Positions 63,316-64,000 of a DNA stretch of 64,000 bases are shown here, piece after piece. Positions within the stretch are counted from its first letter, which is position 1. Every line of letters starts with the position of its first letter. The DNA lies in contig NZ_NHRJ02000004.1 of NCBI RefSeq assembly GCF_002220865.2, forward strand, positions 62,001 to 126,000, in the 5' to 3' direction. The position numbers were made by a program, and so were the translations under genes. This DNA comes from Paenibacillus xerothermodurans. Its GTDB lineage: Bacteria; Bacillota; Bacilli; Paenibacillales; NBRC-103111. The notes beneath the pieces were generated by a model. That model saw only the letters and a program-made list of their open reading frames with translations, was not told the origin of the DNA and searched no databases.

Positions 63316-63951
63316 TCACAACACTCTAGCGATTGCCAGCCCGTCGTACGCCGGTAGAATTACGCCCTCCAGCCTGGGATCATTCACGATGCGATCGTTA
63401 AAAAGACGCATTTGGGTCACAGAGTTGCCCTGTCGGCTTGGATCAACAGTCCTCCCCCGCATTAAAGTGTTATCCCCTAATATGATCGCGCCCGAATTGG
63501 CCAGCTTGATCGCCCACTCCAAATAATTCGGATAATTGCCTTTGTCCGCATCGATGAAAAACAGATCAAACTTCTGCCCTTCCCTTTCCAACTGTGCAAG
63601 ACTATCCAACGCTTCACCAATCCGATACTCTACCTTATCGCCGAGGCCTGCTTCACGGAGATGCTGTTGCGCCACATCAGCGTATTCCTGCTTGAGTTCT
63701 AATGAAATGAGCTTGCCGCCGCCGCTAAGTCCCCTTGCCAAACAAATACCGCTGTAGCCACCGAGTGCGCCAATCTCAAGAATGCTTTTCGCACCAGTTA
63801 TTTTGGCGAGCATTGTCAGCAGCTTGCCATAGCCCGCAGCTATGGAAATCTCGGGCATGCCCTTCGCCCTGATAGCTTCCTTCACCTTCCCCAGCATTTC
63901 GTCCTCGGCTAGCAGTGACTCCACGTACTGCTCTGCATTTAACTCAGTCAT
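63316..63951 (-). CDS. O-methyltransferase (SAM-dependent, caffeoyl-CoA type)
   Basis: 211 residues. LEIGALGGYSGICLARGL is the SAM loop, ISLELKQEY the ribose-binding strand and FFIDADKGNYPNYLEW the metal-binding motif of the cation-dependent COMT group. ILGDNTLMRGRTVD is the second metal region. ATG 63951 follows GAGGGGG. Target unknown; related Bacillus YrrM acts on tRNA. Confidence 0.92.
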   Translation of the reverse strand: MTELNAEQYVESLLAEDEMLGKVKEAIRAKGMPEISIAAGYGKLLTMLAKITGAKSILEIGALGGYSGICLARGLSGGGKLISLELKQEYADVAQQHLREAGLGDKVEYRIGEALDSLAQLEREGQKFDLFFIDADKGNYPNYLEWAIKLANSGAIILGDNTLMRGRTVDPSRQGNSVTQMRLFNDRIVNDPRLEGVILPAYDGLAIARVL

Positions 63952-64000
63952 AACGCAATCCCCCTCATATTCATTTGTATCCACCAATAGATTTGCTTAT

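Noticed and set aside
62746-63357. Overlapping frames of 170-177 codons on both strands
   Set aside because: High-GC repeat DNA keeps frames open; no ribosome site, Cys/Arg-rich unnatural composition.

Overview
The window looks like a chromosomal segment of a spore-forming, low-to-mid GC member of the Bacillales, most probably Paenibacillaceae. The evidence is the gene set rather than a marker gene: a copper-amine-oxidase-N/AMIN/amidase cell-wall hydrolase beside a GerM-type lipoprotein, a YtpB-type terpene synthase, CshA, RelQ, YugP, YitT, DUF624, a unimodular QueF, Shine-Dalgarno sites close to AGGAGG, many TTG starts and many U-tailed terminators. By eye the GC content is near 50 %. No rRNA, tRNA, IS element, prophage, CRISPR array or classical defence cassette was seen.

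Layout. 0-4 kb: the end of an SDR gene, an SGNH-type protein, a hexapeptide-repeat protein and a cell-wall/germination pair. 4.2-6.5 kb: queD-queE-queC for preQ0 synthesis. 6.7-10.6 kb: an acidic protein made of three related repeats, a Cof-type phosphatase, RsuA-type pseudouridine synthase and a DUF309 protein. 10.6-14.1 kb: relQ, pyrD and an L,D-transpeptidase. 14.4-18.7 kb: ferredoxin, mobB-dinB-queF and the divergent cimA. 18.9-21.7 kb: a small membrane protein, a ResA-like thioredoxin, an MFS pump and a JAMM peptidase. 21.7-25.2 kb: an amt - DUF294 nucleotidyltransferase - DEDDh exonuclease operon with a perfect GlnR/TnrA operator. 25.5-28.8 kb: MerR regulator, YugP, GltC-like LysR and tpx. 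29-31.9 kb: xylB with a XylR-type operator, a Fsa/Tal aldolase and a 6S-like RNA. 31.9-39 kb: DUF624, cshA, YitT, an MFS carrier and a DUF4015 glycosidase-like protein. 39-43.2 kb: ung, DUF3906, pfkA, a ytpB homologue and two unknown proteins. 43.4-48.7 kb: a MATE-like carrier, nitroreductase, Csp, methyltransferase and a manganese riboswitch/TerC unit. 48.7-55.6 kb: pepF, an accessory-looking stretch with degenerate repeats and an AT-rich secreted nuclease, DUF92 and an FAH-family enzyme. 55.8-64 kb: a CapA-family protein with a repetitive tail, a three-gene ABC-2 exporter, a phosphoesterase, an MFS pump and an O-methyltransferase.

How genes work together. QueD, QueE and QueC make preQ0 from GTP-derived precursors, and QueF, 10 kb away, reduces it to preQ1. 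The amt operon links ammonium uptake to a GlnD-like nucleotidyltransferase under probable GlnR/TnrA control. The TerC gene sits behind a yybP-ykoY manganese riboswitch whose 3' part appears duplicated. The secreted nuclease gene carries PhoP-box-like direct repeats, which fits phosphate scavenging. I found no single clear new defence or biosynthetic system. The best candidates for a second look are the amt/DUF294/exonuclease operon, the three-repeat acidic protein, the riboswitch duplication, the duplicated pepF promoter, the possible AUU start of the CapA gene and the nuclease with Pho-like boxes.
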